From contig NZ_LMHC01000024.1 of the NCBI RefSeq assembly GCF_001427665.1, positions 1 to 64,000 on the forward strand: a stretch of 64,000 nt of DNA, given 5' to 3'. This DNA comes from Caulobacter sp. Root655 (GTDB lineage Bacteria > Pseudomonadota > Alphaproteobacteria > Caulobacterales > Caulobacteraceae). The position numbers and the translations under genes were made by a program. Shown piece after piece: positions 25,338 to 33,788 of this stretch; positions within the stretch are counted from its first letter, which is position 1; each line of letters starts with the position of its first letter. The notes under the pieces were generated by a model that made no database searches, was not told where the DNA came from, and was given only the letters and a program-made list of their open reading frames with translations.

Positions 25338-25588
25338 GGGCGTTCTCTGTGGCGCGTGGAAGAGGTCCTGTCGCGAATAGACCGGACCACGCGCCTTGGT
25401 CGAGCCTTGATCCGCCCTTGCCGAGGACGACGCCGGCCTTTTTGTCGATCCGCCAGGCGACCCTTCAGATTCCCTGGGTCGGCCGTCAGAATAAAATCAG
25501 CTCCTGTGGCAGTTGCGATAAAGCCGCGACGCTCCAGATAAGCGGGATGCCGGCGCGGTCGTCGGCCAATCCTTCAGGGACCGCTTTC

Positions 25589-26665
25589 ATGCCCACATTG
25601 TTCGACCCGCTTCGCCTCGGCGACCTGGACCTGCCCAACCGCGTGGTGATGGCCCCGCTGACCCGTCTTCGGGCCGGCGACAGCCAGATCCCCAACGCCC
25701 TGATGGCCGAGTACTACGCCCAGCGCGCGTCGGCCGGCCTGCTGATCACCGAGGGCGTGCCGGTCTCGCCGCAAGGCGTCGGCTATCAGGGCGTCCCCGG
25801 CATCTGGTCGCCGGAACAGGTCGAAGGCTGGAAGCTGGTCACCAAGGCCGTGCACCACAAGGGCGGCCGGATCTTCATGCAGATCTGGCACGTGGGCCGG
25901 ATTTCCGACCCCTCGTTCCACAACGGCGCCGCGCCGGTCGGCCCCAGCGCGTTGCCCGCCAACGGTCACGTCAGCCTGCTGCGTCCCGAGCGCCCCTACC
26001 CCACCCCGCGCGCGCTGAGCACCGAGGAAGTGGCCGGCGTGGTCGAGTCCTTCCGGATCGGCGCCCAGAACGCCAAGGACGCCGGCTTCGACGGCGTCGA
26101 ACTGCACGGCGCCAACGGCTACCTGCTCGACCAATTCCTGCAGGACGGCTCCAACCAGCGCACCGACCAATACGGCGGTTCGATCGAGAACCGCGCCCGG
26201 CTGATGCTTGAGGCCACCGATGCCGCCATCTCGGTGTTCGGTCCGGGCCGCGTGGGCATGCACCTGGCGCCGCGCGCCGATGGTCACTCAATGGGCGACA
26301 GCGACCTGGCCGCCACCTTCGGCTATGTGGCCACGGAACTGGGCAAGCGCGGGATCGCCTTCCTCTGCGCCCGCGAATACCACGGCCCCGACAGCCTGGG
26401 CGCGGACCTGCGGGCCGCGTTCGGGGGCGTCTATATCGCCAACGAGAAGTTCACCGGCGAGACGGCCCAGGCGGCCCTCGACGCCGGCGCCGCCGACGCC
26501 GTGGCCTTCGGCAAGGCGTTCATCGCCAATCCCGACCTGGTCGAGCGCCTTCGCGCCGGCGCGGCGCTCAACGCCCCCGACCCCACCACCTTCTACGGCG
26601 GCGGGGCCGAGGGCTATGTCGACTATCCCGCCCTGAAGACGCCCGTGGCCGTCGCCGCGGAATAG
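25589..26665 (+). CDS. nemA: Old yellow enzyme / alkene reductase (NemA-like)
   Basis: A 358-residue FMN-dependent ene-reductase. The (beta/alpha)8 fold begins with LFDPLRLGDLDLPNRVVMAP. FMN and active-site signatures are MQIWHVGRIS near residue 97 and HGANGYLLDQFLQDGSNQRT from His173, where His173 and Asn176 bind substrate and Tyr178 is the proton donor. It reduces activated C=C bonds or nitro compounds with NAD(P)H. The ATG at 25589 matches the family N-terminus. No TetR (NemR) gene is next to it, unlike the Escherichia coli arrangement. Confidence 0.93.
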   Translation: MPTLFDPLRLGDLDLPNRVVMAPLTRLRAGDSQIPNALMAEYYAQRASAGLLITEGVPVSPQGVGYQGVPGIWSPEQVEGWKLVTKAVHHKGGRIFMQIWHVGRISDPSFHNGAAPVGPSALPANGHVSLLRPERPYPTPRALSTEEVAGVVESFRIGAQNAKDAGFDGVELHGANGYLLDQFLQDGSNQRTDQYGGSIENRARLMLEATDAAISVFGPGRVGMHLAPRADGHSMGDSDLAATFGYVATELGKRGIAFLCAREYHGPDSLGADLRAAFGGVYIANEKFTGETAQAALDAGAADAVAFGKAFIANPDLVERLRAGAALNAPDPTTFYGGGAEGYVDYPALKTPVAVAAE

Positions 26666-26701
26666 CCGAAACCGCTCCGGGCGCGGCATTTCCGCCCGTG
26701 T

Positions 26702-26762
26702 CTGTATCCGCTGCGCCATTTGCCGCGTTGGGTCTTCACCCCGCGCCGCGCAGCGGATACAG
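26702..26762. repeat. Long interrupted inverted repeat between nemA and the next gene
   Basis: Perfect 15-base arms at 26702-26716 and 26748-26762 enclose 31 bases that can pair further (GGGT-CTTC-ACCC with flanking CGCG). The whole 61 bases could form one long RNA hairpin ending nine bases before the ATG at 26771. It may act as a terminator or a translation-control element for the following gene. Confidence 0.8.
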
Positions 26763-26770
26763 GCTTAACC

Positions 26771-27202
26771 ATGAGCCAGAGCAACCATCACTGGAAGACC
26801 GTCCTGCAGCGGGGCGTCACGGCCCTGGACTTCCAGATCACCAGCCCTCCCAACGCCTCGCCAACCATGATCGCCGAGCCGGCGCCCCAGAAGCGGGCCC
26901 TGCCGGTGATGGTCTTCCACGCCGTGGCCGCCGCCGCGGTGGTGGACAGTTGGGTGGCGGGCGGCGAAGGCGAGGTGCTGATCGATCGGCCGGCCATCCT
27001 GGCCCGCCAGCGGCTGCTGACCGCCAAGGCCGCCGAGCCGCCGGGCAGCACGCCGTCGCCGTTCTCGACGGGCTACGCGACCGCCTACAAGCTTGAACTG
27101 GCCCGCCTGGTGTGGCTGGCGATCATCGACCACCCGGCCCGCCGGCTGGAGGCCCTGGCCGCCGTCTACGCGCCGCTCGAGCCGCGCGTCAAACTGGTTT
27201 AG
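26771..27202 (+). CDS. Hypothetical protein, 143 residues
   Basis: An open frame with normal G/C-rich codon use. The protein has no signal peptide and no recognised domain. Its middle is Ala/Val-rich (VFHAVAAAAVVDSWVAGGEG) and the C-terminal part looks helical. No strong ribosome-binding site precedes the ATG, whose upstream region is taken up by the inverted repeat at 26702-26762. Family not recognised. Confidence 0.6.
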   Translation: MSQSNHHWKTVLQRGVTALDFQITSPPNASPTMIAEPAPQKRALPVMVFHAVAAAAVVDSWVAGGEGEVLIDRPAILARQRLLTAKAAEPPGSTPSPFSTGYATAYKLELARLVWLAIIDHPARRLEALAAVYAPLEPRVKLV

Positions 27203-27230
27203 GGCCGCCGTCCAATACGCCCCGTACTTC

Positions 27231-27354
27231 CGCTCATCCCGGCGAATGCCGGGACCCAGATGGAATAGCGGTGGGGCTGACGCCAAGCACGCCGAGCCCT
27301 TCCCATCATCCCTGCGCCTTGGGATCTGGGTCCCGGCGTTCGCCGGGATGAGCG
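27231..27354. repeat. Intergenic palindromic (REP/BIME-like) repeat
   Basis: Two 31-base arms at 27231-27261 and 27324-27354 are inverted copies with a single mismatch, and each arm is itself partly palindromic (CCCGGCGAATGCCGGG). The type TCATCCCGGCGAA...GGACCCAGAT is common in Caulobacter-group intergenic regions; a related copy occurs at 58332-58434. Confidence 0.85.
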
Positions 27355-27385
27355 GGGTCAGGGGGTCACAGAGTCTCCTCGCCCC

Positions 27386-27823
27386 CTACCAGACCCCGGT
27401 ATTCGGCATCGACGCCCACGGCTCGGCGGCGTCCAGATTGCCGTCCTGCAGCAGTTCCACCGAGATGTTGTCGGGCGAGCGGACGAAGGCCATGTGGCCG
27501 TCGCGCGGCGGGCGGTTGATCGTCACGCCCATGTCCATCAGCCGCTGGCAGGTCTCGTAGATGTCATCGACCCGATAGGCCAGGTGGCCGAAGTTGCGGC
27601 CGCCGTCATAGTCCTCGGGGTCCCAGTTGTAGGTCAGCTCGACCAGCGGCGCCTTGCGCTCCTTGGCCAGCTCGGCGTCTTCCGGGGCGGCCAGGAACAC
27701 CAGGGTGAAGCGGCCCTTGTCGTTCTCCATCCGGTACATCTCGGTCAGGCCCAGGCCTTCGCAATAGAACCGCAGCGAGGCGTCTAGGTCCTTCACGCGA
27801 ACCATGGTGTGCAGATAGCGCAA
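27386..27823 (-). CDS. gloA: Glyoxalase I (lactoylglutathione lyase)
   Basis: A 145-residue vicinal-oxygen-chelate enzyme that converts the methylglyoxal-glutathione hemithioacetal to S-lactoylglutathione. Metal ligands in the proposed numbering are His5 (RYLHTMVRV), Glu62 (VELTYNWD), His80 (FGHLAYRV) and Glu123 (SVELLQDG). The start is set at the TTG at 27823, because AGGAG lies seven bases upstream and the family N-terminus is MRYLHTM; an ATG further upstream would add 24 atypical residues. Confidence 0.92.
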   Translation of the reverse strand: MRYLHTMVRVKDLDASLRFYCEGLGLTEMYRMENDKGRFTLVFLAAPEDAELAKERKAPLVELTYNWDPEDYDGGRNFGHLAYRVDDIYETCQRLMDMGVTINRPPRDGHMAFVRSPDNISVELLQDGNLDAAEPWASMPNTGVW

Positions 27824-27923
27824 GGGGCTGCTCCTGATCTCGAACGGGGGCTTGGCCTCGAGGATACAGCGGGCGCGCCCCTTCCCGCAGCCCACAATTG
27901 TCGCCGAAGCGGTCCGTCAGGCG

Positions 27924-28106
27924 CTATTTCGCCGTCGGCGCGGTCTCGCCCCGCAGAACGCGCCGCGCCCGCTCCACGGCCTCCAGCAGGTTGCCCAGGG
28001 CCAGGCTCTCGGGGCTGTCGGCGCGATAGATCTCGCGCAGGGCCGGCACGCGGTCCTGGCAAGCGGCCATGGCGTCCAGGGCCTGATCGATCTTTCGCGT
28101 CAACAT
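27924..28106 (-). CDS. Small hypothetical protein, 60 residues
   Basis: A short charged, helical protein (MLTRKIDQALDAMAACQDRV at the start) with coding-type third-base composition and no signal peptide or membrane segment. It fills the space between the ABC transporter and glyoxalase genes on the same strand. The ribosome-binding site is weak and no family is recognised, so it could still be a chance frame. Confidence 0.5.
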   Translation of the reverse strand: MLTRKIDQALDAMAACQDRVPALREIYRADSPESLALGNLLEAVERARRVLRGETAPTAK

Positions 28107-28172
28107 GACAATAACCGCCGTTTCAGTTCTAGTTTTGTTCTAGCCCGACGGCCGCGTGAGTCAATGTCCGCC

Positions 28173-30029
28173 CTACTCGGCCGCCACCGGTTTCTCCCGA
28201 GTCTGCCGCCGCCACAACGCCGCGTATTCGCCGCCGGCTTCCAGCAGGACGGCATGGGTCCCGCGCTCCACCACCTTGCCGCGACGCAGGACCACGATCT
28301 CGTCGGCGTCGGCGATGGTCGACAGGCGGTGGGCGACGACCAGGGTGGTGCGGCCGGCCCGGGCCTTGCGCAAGGTGGCCTGGATGGCGGCCTCGGTGCG
28401 GCTGTCCAGGGCGCTGGTGGCCTCGTCGAGGATCAGCACCCGGGGATCGGCCAGCAGGGCCCGGGCGATGCCCACCCGCTGGCGCTCGCCGCCCGACAGC
28501 TTCAGCCCGCGCTCGCCGACCTTGGTGTCCATGCCCTCGGGCAGACTTCGGATGAACTCGCCCAGCTCGGCGGCCTCGGCGGCGGCCCAGACGTCGGTCT
28601 CGGAGGCCTCGGGACGGGCGAAGGCGATGTTGGCCATCAGGGTGTCGTTGAACAGGGCGACGTCCTGCGGCACCAGGGCCACGGCCCGGCGCAAGGAGGC
28701 CTGTTTCAGGGCCTTCAGATCGTGGCCGTCCAGGGTGACGCGGCCGCCCTGCGGATCGATCATCCGCAGCGCCAGGCGCACCAGGGTGGTCTTGCCCGCC
28801 CCCGACGGCCCGACGATCGCCACCGTCGTGCCGGGCTCGGCCGAGAAGATGACGTTCTGCAGGCCCTCGGAGCGCGCGCCGTGGCGGAACGACACCGCCT
28901 CGAACGACACCGCCCCGCCCCGCCGGTCGGCGGGCGGCGGCAGGTCGATGGCGTCCTGGGCGTCGGCGACGTCTGGCTGGGCGCGGCGCAATTCCAGCAT
29001 GGCTTCCATGTCGATGAACGACTGGCGGATCTCGCGATAGGCGAAGCCCAGGATGTTGAGCGGTCCGTAGAGGTTGACCAGGATCAGCACGGCGGCGGTG
29101 ACGTCGCCGGGGCCGATGCGGCCGCCGGCCGCCTCGCTGCCGGCCAGAATGGCCATCACGCCCAGGCCCAGGCTCATCACCGCCGACTGGATGACGTTGA
29201 GCAGGGTCAGCGAATTGGTCGCCCGGATGTTGGCCTCGCCATAGGTCCGCAGGGCGCGCTCGTAGCCGCCCACGGCCCGGTCCTCGGCCCCGAAGGCCTT
29301 GACCGTCTCGTAGTTCAAGAGAGCGTCCACGGCCCGACCGGCCGCCTCGGCGTCGGCCTCGTTCATCACCCGCCGGTGGCCGATCCGCCAGTCGGAGATC
29401 GCGAAGGTCAGCACGCCATAGATCACCACGGTGACGATGGCGGTCAGGGCGAAGCGCCAGTCATAGGCCTTGGCCAGCACAACGGCGGCCATCACTAGCT
29501 CGACGGCGGTGGGGGCGATGTTGAACACCAGGCCGCGCAGCAGGAAGTCCATCGACCGCGCGCCGCGATCGATGATCCGCGACAGCGAGCCGGTGCGCTT
29601 GGTTTGATGGAAGTCGATCGACAGCGACAGGGCGTGGGCGAAGGTCTCGACCGCCGCCCGGGTCTGGGCGGCCTGGGCCACCGGGGTGAACACCGCGTCG
29701 CGGGCCTGGGGGGCGGCGGCGGCGATGAAGCGGATCAGGGCCCAGCCGGCGGCCAGCCCCGCGAAGGCGTAGCTGACCTGGACCGCGGCGCTGTGCCCCG
29801 CCCCCAGCTCGTTGACCGCCTTGCCCAGCAGCAGCGGCGCGATCACGCCCAGGAACTTGCCGACGAAGGTGAAGGCCAGGGCCAGGGTCACCCGCCAGCG
29901 CAGGCCGGGCGCCTTGGAACGCATCACCAGGCGCGCCAGGTCGGCCAGGGCCTTCCAGCCGTCGGGCTTGACCTCGGGGGCCGCCACCGCGCCGGCCACG
30001 GGCGCGCCGCGCGCCGACATGCCCCTCAC
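28173..30029 (-). CDS. Atm1-type ABC transporter (fused permease and ATPase)
   Basis: A 618-residue half-transporter with six membrane helices (about residues 45-340) and a C-terminal ATPase. Walker A GPSGAGKTT is at 407-415, the signature LSGGERQRV at 511-519 and Walker B VLILDE at 531-536. The segments RGLVFNIAPTAVEL and LNYETVKAFGAE are typical of the Atm1/HMT1 group, which exports glutathione-linked sulfur or metal compounds from the cytoplasm. The ATG overlaps the stop of the upstream lipoprotein gene by four bases, so both are one transcription unit. Confidence 0.92.
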   Translation of the reverse strand: MRGMSARGAPVAGAVAAPEVKPDGWKALADLARLVMRSKAPGLRWRVTLALAFTFVGKFLGVIAPLLLGKAVNELGAGHSAAVQVSYAFAGLAAGWALIRFIAAAAPQARDAVFTPVAQAAQTRAAVETFAHALSLSIDFHQTKRTGSLSRIIDRGARSMDFLLRGLVFNIAPTAVELVMAAVVLAKAYDWRFALTAIVTVVIYGVLTFAISDWRIGHRRVMNEADAEAAGRAVDALLNYETVKAFGAEDRAVGGYERALRTYGEANIRATNSLTLLNVIQSAVMSLGLGVMAILAGSEAAGGRIGPGDVTAAVLILVNLYGPLNILGFAYREIRQSFIDMEAMLELRRAQPDVADAQDAIDLPPPADRRGGAVSFEAVSFRHGARSEGLQNVIFSAEPGTTVAIVGPSGAGKTTLVRLALRMIDPQGGRVTLDGHDLKALKQASLRRAVALVPQDVALFNDTLMANIAFARPEASETDVWAAAEAAELGEFIRSLPEGMDTKVGERGLKLSGGERQRVGIARALLADPRVLILDEATSALDSRTEAAIQATLRKARAGRTTLVVAHRLSTIADADEIVVLRRGKVVERGTHAVLLEAGGEYAALWRRQTREKPVAAE

Positions 30030-30844
30030 CGGGCGCCTTCCAGCAACTGCGTGGTCTGGACGCCGCCGCCCGGCGTCATCCAGTCGATCCGCCAGCCCAG
30101 CGGCGTCAGGGTCGAGCGCGCCGGCCCCCCCGAGGGCGGTTGTGGCGGAACCACTTCGAGGACGATCTGCTGCTCGCCGCCCTCACCGGACACCTGGATG
30201 ACCCGCGGGCCGGCCTCCAGGGCCTGGCTCAGCGACACGGTGAACCGGCCGGCGGCGTCGGTCTTGCTCTCGCCGCGCGTGGCGCGGTCGACGCGCACGC
30301 CCAGGCCGGCGCCGGGCGCGGCGACGCCGGAGATCACCCCGCCGCCGCTGCGGTCATAGTCGATGGCCAGCATCCTGGGCGACGCCGAGTCCGGCGCCAT
30401 CACCTCGGCGCCCGCCCCGGCCCGCAGCATCACGGCGTTTCCGCTGGGCGTGACCATCAGATAGCCCTGGGCCTGCACGGTGCGTCCTTCCAGGGTCATC
30501 GACAGGCCGTAGAGCCGCGGTTCGGCGGCCAGCGGGGCCACCAGCCGCCAGCGGCCGGACGCGTCGGCCTTGCCCAGCAGGGCCTCGCCGGTCGGCGCGC
30601 CCAGCCTCACGCTGGCCTTGGGCGCGGCTTCGCCCGACAGCGCCACGGCGTCGCCCTTGCGCTCGGCCGACAAGACGCGGGGCGGCTTCAGATAGCCGGC
30701 GTGGGGCGCGGCCTGCCCGGAATTGGCCGGGGCGGCGTCGGGCCGCCAGCCCTGTTCGTCGCGATCGCAGCCCCCCAGCGCCACCGCGACGAGCACGGCG
30801 AAAGCCGAGGCCGACTTGAAACCGATCCTGCGAATCCTGATCAT
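30026..30844 (-). CDS. Predicted lipoprotein with beta-sandwich repeats
   Basis: A 272-residue protein with a lipobox VALGGC (Cys26), so it is probably anchored in a membrane facing the periplasm. The rest resembles two or three Ig-like or carboxypeptidase-regulatory-type repeats, each with the pattern SGEAAPKASVRLG / GKADASGRWRLV and SGVAAPGAGLGVRV / SKTDAAGRFTVSL. No enzymatic motif is visible. It is translationally coupled to the Atm1-like exporter, which suggests a shared function, though none is known. Confidence 0.75.
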   Translation of the reverse strand: MIRIRRIGFKSASAFAVLVAVALGGCDRDEQGWRPDAAPANSGQAAPHAGYLKPPRVLSAERKGDAVALSGEAAPKASVRLGAPTGEALLGKADASGRWRLVAPLAAEPRLYGLSMTLEGRTVQAQGYLMVTPSGNAVMLRAGAGAEVMAPDSASPRMLAIDYDRSGGGVISGVAAPGAGLGVRVDRATRGESKTDAAGRFTVSLSQALEAGPRVIQVSGEGGEQQIVLEVVPPQPPSGGPARSTLTPLGWRIDWMTPGGGVQTTQLLEGAR

Positions 30845-30960
30845 GGCGTATCCAACGGTCGCCGACGCCTTGGCGGCCCGTTTCCTGGGTGTTCACGTGC
30901 GGCGCGCCGACCTTATTCACAAGGACCGGCGCGCTATTTATTTTTCTGGAGTGGACGACG

Positions 30961-31581
30961 ATGCCCGACCTGTCCAGCGGCCAAGACGCTCCCCTGACCT
31001 CGGTCTGCGTCTACTGCGGTTCGTCCAACGCGGCCGACCCGGCCTTCCTGGAGGCCGCCTTCGAGATCGGCGCCGATTTCGCCAGGGCGGGGCTGAAGCT
31101 GGTCTATGGCGGCGGCGGCGTGGGCCTGATGGGCGCCACCGCCCGCGGAGCCCACGCGGCCGGCGGCGCGGTGCTGGGCATCATCCCGGACTTCCTGCGC
31201 GACCGCGAGCAGCCGTTCGACGATGTCGAGACCGTGATCGTCACCTCGATGCACGAGCGCAAGATGCTGATGTTCGAGCGCTCCGACGCCTTCGTCGTGC
31301 TGCCCGGCGGCATCGGGACGCTGGAGGAGATCATCGAACTGCTGTCCTGGCGACGCCTGGACCTGCACCGCAAGCCCATCGTCTTCCACAATCCCCGCGG
31401 CTTCTGGGACCCTCTGTTCGCCCTGCTGCGGCACACCATCGACGAGGGTCTGACCCCACCCGCCCTGGCCGACTATTGGCGATCCGTCGAGAAGGCCGGC
31501 GACATAACGCCCACCCTCCTTTCCTGGAGCGTAAAAAGCGGGCAAACGGACGTTTCAGACACGGTTCGCCTGTTGACTTAG
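30961..31581 (+). CDS. LOG-family nucleotide phosphoribohydrolase
   Basis: A 206-residue LOG protein (cytokinin riboside 5'-monophosphate phosphoribohydrolase, also called nucleotide 5'-monophosphate nucleosidase), releasing a base from a nucleoside monophosphate. The Rossmann loop VYCGSS is at residue 17, and the catalytic Arg100-Lys101 and PGGIGTLEE at 115-123 are intact. The ATG at 30961 has GGAG upstream; an in-frame ATG at 30889 would add residues from the promoter. It is divergent from the lipoprotein-exporter operon. Confidence 0.92.
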   Translation: MPDLSSGQDAPLTSVCVYCGSSNAADPAFLEAAFEIGADFARAGLKLVYGGGGVGLMGATARGAHAAGGAVLGIIPDFLRDREQPFDDVETVIVTSMHERKMLMFERSDAFVVLPGGIGTLEEIIELLSWRRLDLHRKPIVFHNPRGFWDPLFALLRHTIDEGLTPPALADYWRSVEKAGDITPTLLSWSVKSGQTDVSDTVRLLT

Positions 31582-31650
31582 TTGCGAAAAGAAACGAACC
31601 TAGGGTTGGGCCGCCCTCCCATTGCCGGCCTGGGGATATAGGAAACAACC

Positions 31651-31950
31651 ATGCGTATCTTTGTCGCCGCGCTTGTCGCGGCTTCCGCCATGTCGACCGC
31701 CGCCCTGGCCGCCGAAGGCGCTGTCATCAAGCTGCAGGCTCCGGCCAAGGTCCCGACCTTGATCCAGGACGGCGCCGCCTGGCGCTGCACCGGCGACGTC
31801 TGCGCCGCGCCCCAGGTCAAGGCCCTGCCGATCGGCCGCGCCTGCCGCAAGGTCGCCGCCGAACTGGGCGCCGTCGTTTCGTTCAACTATCGCGGAGCCG
31901 AACTCGACGCCGCCGGCCTCACCGACTGCAACGCCGCCGCCAAATCCTAG
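31651..31950 (+). CDS. Small secreted protein (CC_3452-like)
   Basis: A 99-residue exported protein with signal peptide residues 1-21 (ending ALAA). The mature part has the pattern WRCTGDVC, then RACRKVAAELG and a C-terminal DCN, giving four cysteines that could form two disulfides. This layout recalls the CC_3452-type hypothetical family of Caulobacterales and Sphingomonadales, an assignment made from memory. Function unknown. A clear terminator follows at 31978. Confidence 0.75.
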   Translation: MRIFVAALVAASAMSTAALAAEGAVIKLQAPAKVPTLIQDGAAWRCTGDVCAAPQVKALPIGRACRKVAAELGAVVSFNYRGAELDAAGLTDCNAAAKS

Positions 31951-31977
31951 ACGCGGCCGACATTCAGCCGAAGACCA

Positions 31978-32012
31978 GGGGCGGTCCGCACGGCGGGCCG
32001 CCCCTTTCTCTT
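31978..32012 (+). terminator. Rho-independent terminator
   Basis: An 11-base stem (31978-31988 with 31994-32004, one G-T pair), a five-base loop, then TTTCTCTT. It ends the small secreted-protein transcript and sits exactly at the 3' end of the convergent small frame at 32011-32136. Confidence 0.85.
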
Positions 32013-32136
32013 ACTTGCGCTCCGGGCTCTTCGACGGCTCCGCCACCGGCGGCTTGGGCGTTTGCCTTCCACCGACCAGCATCCCGCCGAGCAAGGCGAA
32101 GGACAGCATGGCGTGGTTCATCTTCGATACGTTCAT
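32011..32136 (-). CDS. Possible 41-residue membrane or secreted microprotein
   Basis: ATG at 32134-32136 with GGGAG ten bases upstream starts a frame ending at TAA 32011-32013. The peptide has a hydrophobic segment (NHAMLSFALLGGMLVGG) followed by a charged Pro-rich tail (PKPPVAEPSKSPERK), the layout of a small membrane-anchored or exported protein. Not recognised as a family. Confidence 0.45.
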   Translation of the reverse strand: MNVSKMNHAMLSFALLGGMLVGGRQTPKPPVAEPSKSPERK

Positions 32137-32493
32137 TGGCGGCGTCTCCCAGACAGGCCGTTGGACCAGGAGACGCGCGCGGCTTACAGGGGCTCACCCT
32201 CCTAGTCGTCAGCGCGTCGTCGAAAAGCATGCGCCAGAGCTTGACGAAAGCAAGAAAAATAATCCGAACACGGATGAAATCCGCCTACGGATGAACGCCC
32301 CGAACGACCCGGTTTCATCCGCCAAGGCGACGCTTCGCGCACGGACGAAAAGCGCCCGGCCAAGACCTCGGCGAGCGGCTGGGCGGTCTTGGCGAGGCGG
32401 AAATCGGTCACGGCGCGGTCCATCTGTTGTCCTGCGGTGTTGAACGCTCATCCCTTGGCCGGCGGGGCGGGGAAACCGTCGAACCGCAAAGAA
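32137..32493. other. Intergenic stretch without a supported gene
   Basis: Mixed composition with an A/T-rich patch near 32250-32280. A minus-strand frame at 32202-32423 (73 residues, starting MDRAVTDFRLAKTAQPLAEV) begins plausibly but turns into Arg/Ser-rich low-quality sequence, so it may be a truncated gene or nothing. Confidence 0.4.
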
Positions 32494-32526
32494 AAACCGC
32501 CCGCGACGGCGTGTCGCGGGCGGTTT
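32494..32526 (-). terminator. Rho-independent terminator of the acyl-CoA dehydrogenase operon
   Basis: Perfect 14-base arms at 32494-32507 and 32513-32526 with a five-base loop. On the minus strand the stem is followed by a run of five T, and it lies about 90 bases after the last minus-strand gene. Confidence 0.88.
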
Positions 32527-32615
32527 CGACTTCAATCGGCGGTTGTCCGTAGGCGGTCTCTTTGTTTTGACGCGCGATCAGACGCCGAACCGGCCTCCAC
32601 TTCAGCTGATCGCGC

Positions 32616-33773
32616 TTACGCCGCCTTACCGCCCACCTGGCCGAACGACAGGCCTTCGTAGCGCTTCAGGTGGTGGTCGACCGAGCCGAACAGGCCCTCG
32701 ATGATCGAGGCGCGCTTGAAGTAGTGGCCGATCGCCAGCTCGTCGGTCATGCCCATGCCGCCGTGAATCTGGATGGCGTTCTGGCCGACGAACTTGCAGG
32801 CCCGGCCGATCCGCACCTTGGCGGCGGAAACGGCCTTGGCGCGCTCGGCGTCGCTTTCGTCCAGCTTGATGGTGGCCATGTAGGTCATCGACACGGCCTG
32901 CTCGACCTCGATGAACATGTCGACCATGCGATGCTGCAGGACCTGGAAGTTGCTGATCGCCGTGCCGAACTGCTTGCGCTGCTTGGCGTAATCCAGGGTG
33001 CCCTCGTGCAGCTTGCGCAGCACGCCCACGGCCTCGGCGCCGACGGCGGCGGTAGCCTCGTCGATCACCTTGTTGACCAGGGGCAGGCCGCCGCCCTCTT
33101 CGCCGATCAGGGCGTCGGCCGGGATCGAGACGTTCTCGAAATAGACTTCCGAGGCGCGGCCGCCGTCGACGGTCGGATAGTCGCGGGTGACGATGCCCGG
33201 CAGGGTCTTGTCGACCAGGAACACCGAGACGCCGCCGGCGTCGCGCTGGGCCCCGCCGGTGCGGGCGGTGACCACCAGGTGGCTGGCGAACGGCGCGCCG
33301 ACCACCACGGCCTTGTGGCCGTTGAGCACGTAGCCCGCGCCGTCCTTCTTGGCCGTGGTCTTCAGGTCCTGCCAGGTGTAGCGGGCCTGCGGTTCGGCAT
33401 AGGCGAAGGCGATCGTGGTCGTGCCGGCGATGATGCCCTCGACGACCGAGGTCGCGCCGGCATAGCCCGAGTGCTTCATGAAGCCGCCACCGATCACCAC
33501 GGTGCCCAGATAGGGCTCGATGACCAGCGCCCTACCGAACTCCTCCATGATGATCATGTTGTCGATCGCGCCGCCGCCCAGGCCGCCCAGTTCCTCGCTG
33601 AACGAGGCGCCCAGAATGCCCAGCTCCTCGGCGAAGGCCTGCCAGTAGTCGGCGCGCCAGCCGCTTTCGGAGGCGACGATCTTGCGGCGGGTCTCGAAGT
33701 CGTACTTGTCCTGCAGGAAGCTCGCGACCGTGTCGCGAACCATCGACTGTTCTTCGGTGAAGTTGAAGTCCAT
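32616..33773 (-). CDS. Acyl-CoA dehydrogenase, small-subunit type (PimD-like)
   Basis: A 385-residue FAD-dependent acyl-CoA dehydrogenase. The N-terminal helical domain starts MDFNFTEEQSMVRDTVASFL, FAFAYAEPQARYTW-like sequence in the middle binds FAD, and QRKQFGTAISNFQVLQHRMV plus QIHGGMGMTDE are family signatures. It is downstream of a second, different dehydrogenase (34268-35482); such pairs form heteromeric enzymes acting on dicarboxylic (pimeloyl-like) or sterol-side-chain CoA esters. AGAGGAAACC before the ATG supports the start. The two genes are separated by the inverted-repeat cassette at 33797-34244. Confidence 0.9.
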   Translation of the reverse strand: MDFNFTEEQSMVRDTVASFLQDKYDFETRRKIVASESGWRADYWQAFAEELGILGASFSEELGGLGGGAIDNMIIMEEFGRALVIEPYLGTVVIGGGFMKHSGYAGATSVVEGIIAGTTTIAFAYAEPQARYTWQDLKTTAKKDGAGYVLNGHKAVVVGAPFASHLVVTARTGGAQRDAGGVSVFLVDKTLPGIVTRDYPTVDGGRASEVYFENVSIPADALIGEEGGGLPLVNKVIDEATAAVGAEAVGVLRKLHEGTLDYAKQRKQFGTAISNFQVLQHRMVDMFIEVEQAVSMTYMATIKLDESDAERAKAVSAAKVRIGRACKFVGQNAIQIHGGMGMTDELAIGHYFKRASIIEGLFGSVDHHLKRYEGLSFGQVGGKAA

Positions 33774-33788
33774 GAGGGCGGTTTCCTC

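Noticed and set aside
30723-32294. 523-codon plus-strand frame overlapping the LOG gene
   Set aside because: Arg/Pro-rich shadow of the LOG and small secreted-protein genes in another frame.
32202-32423. 73-codon minus-strand frame
   Set aside because: Begins plausibly but has no family, weak start and an Arg/Ser-rich end; mentioned only as a possible truncated gene.
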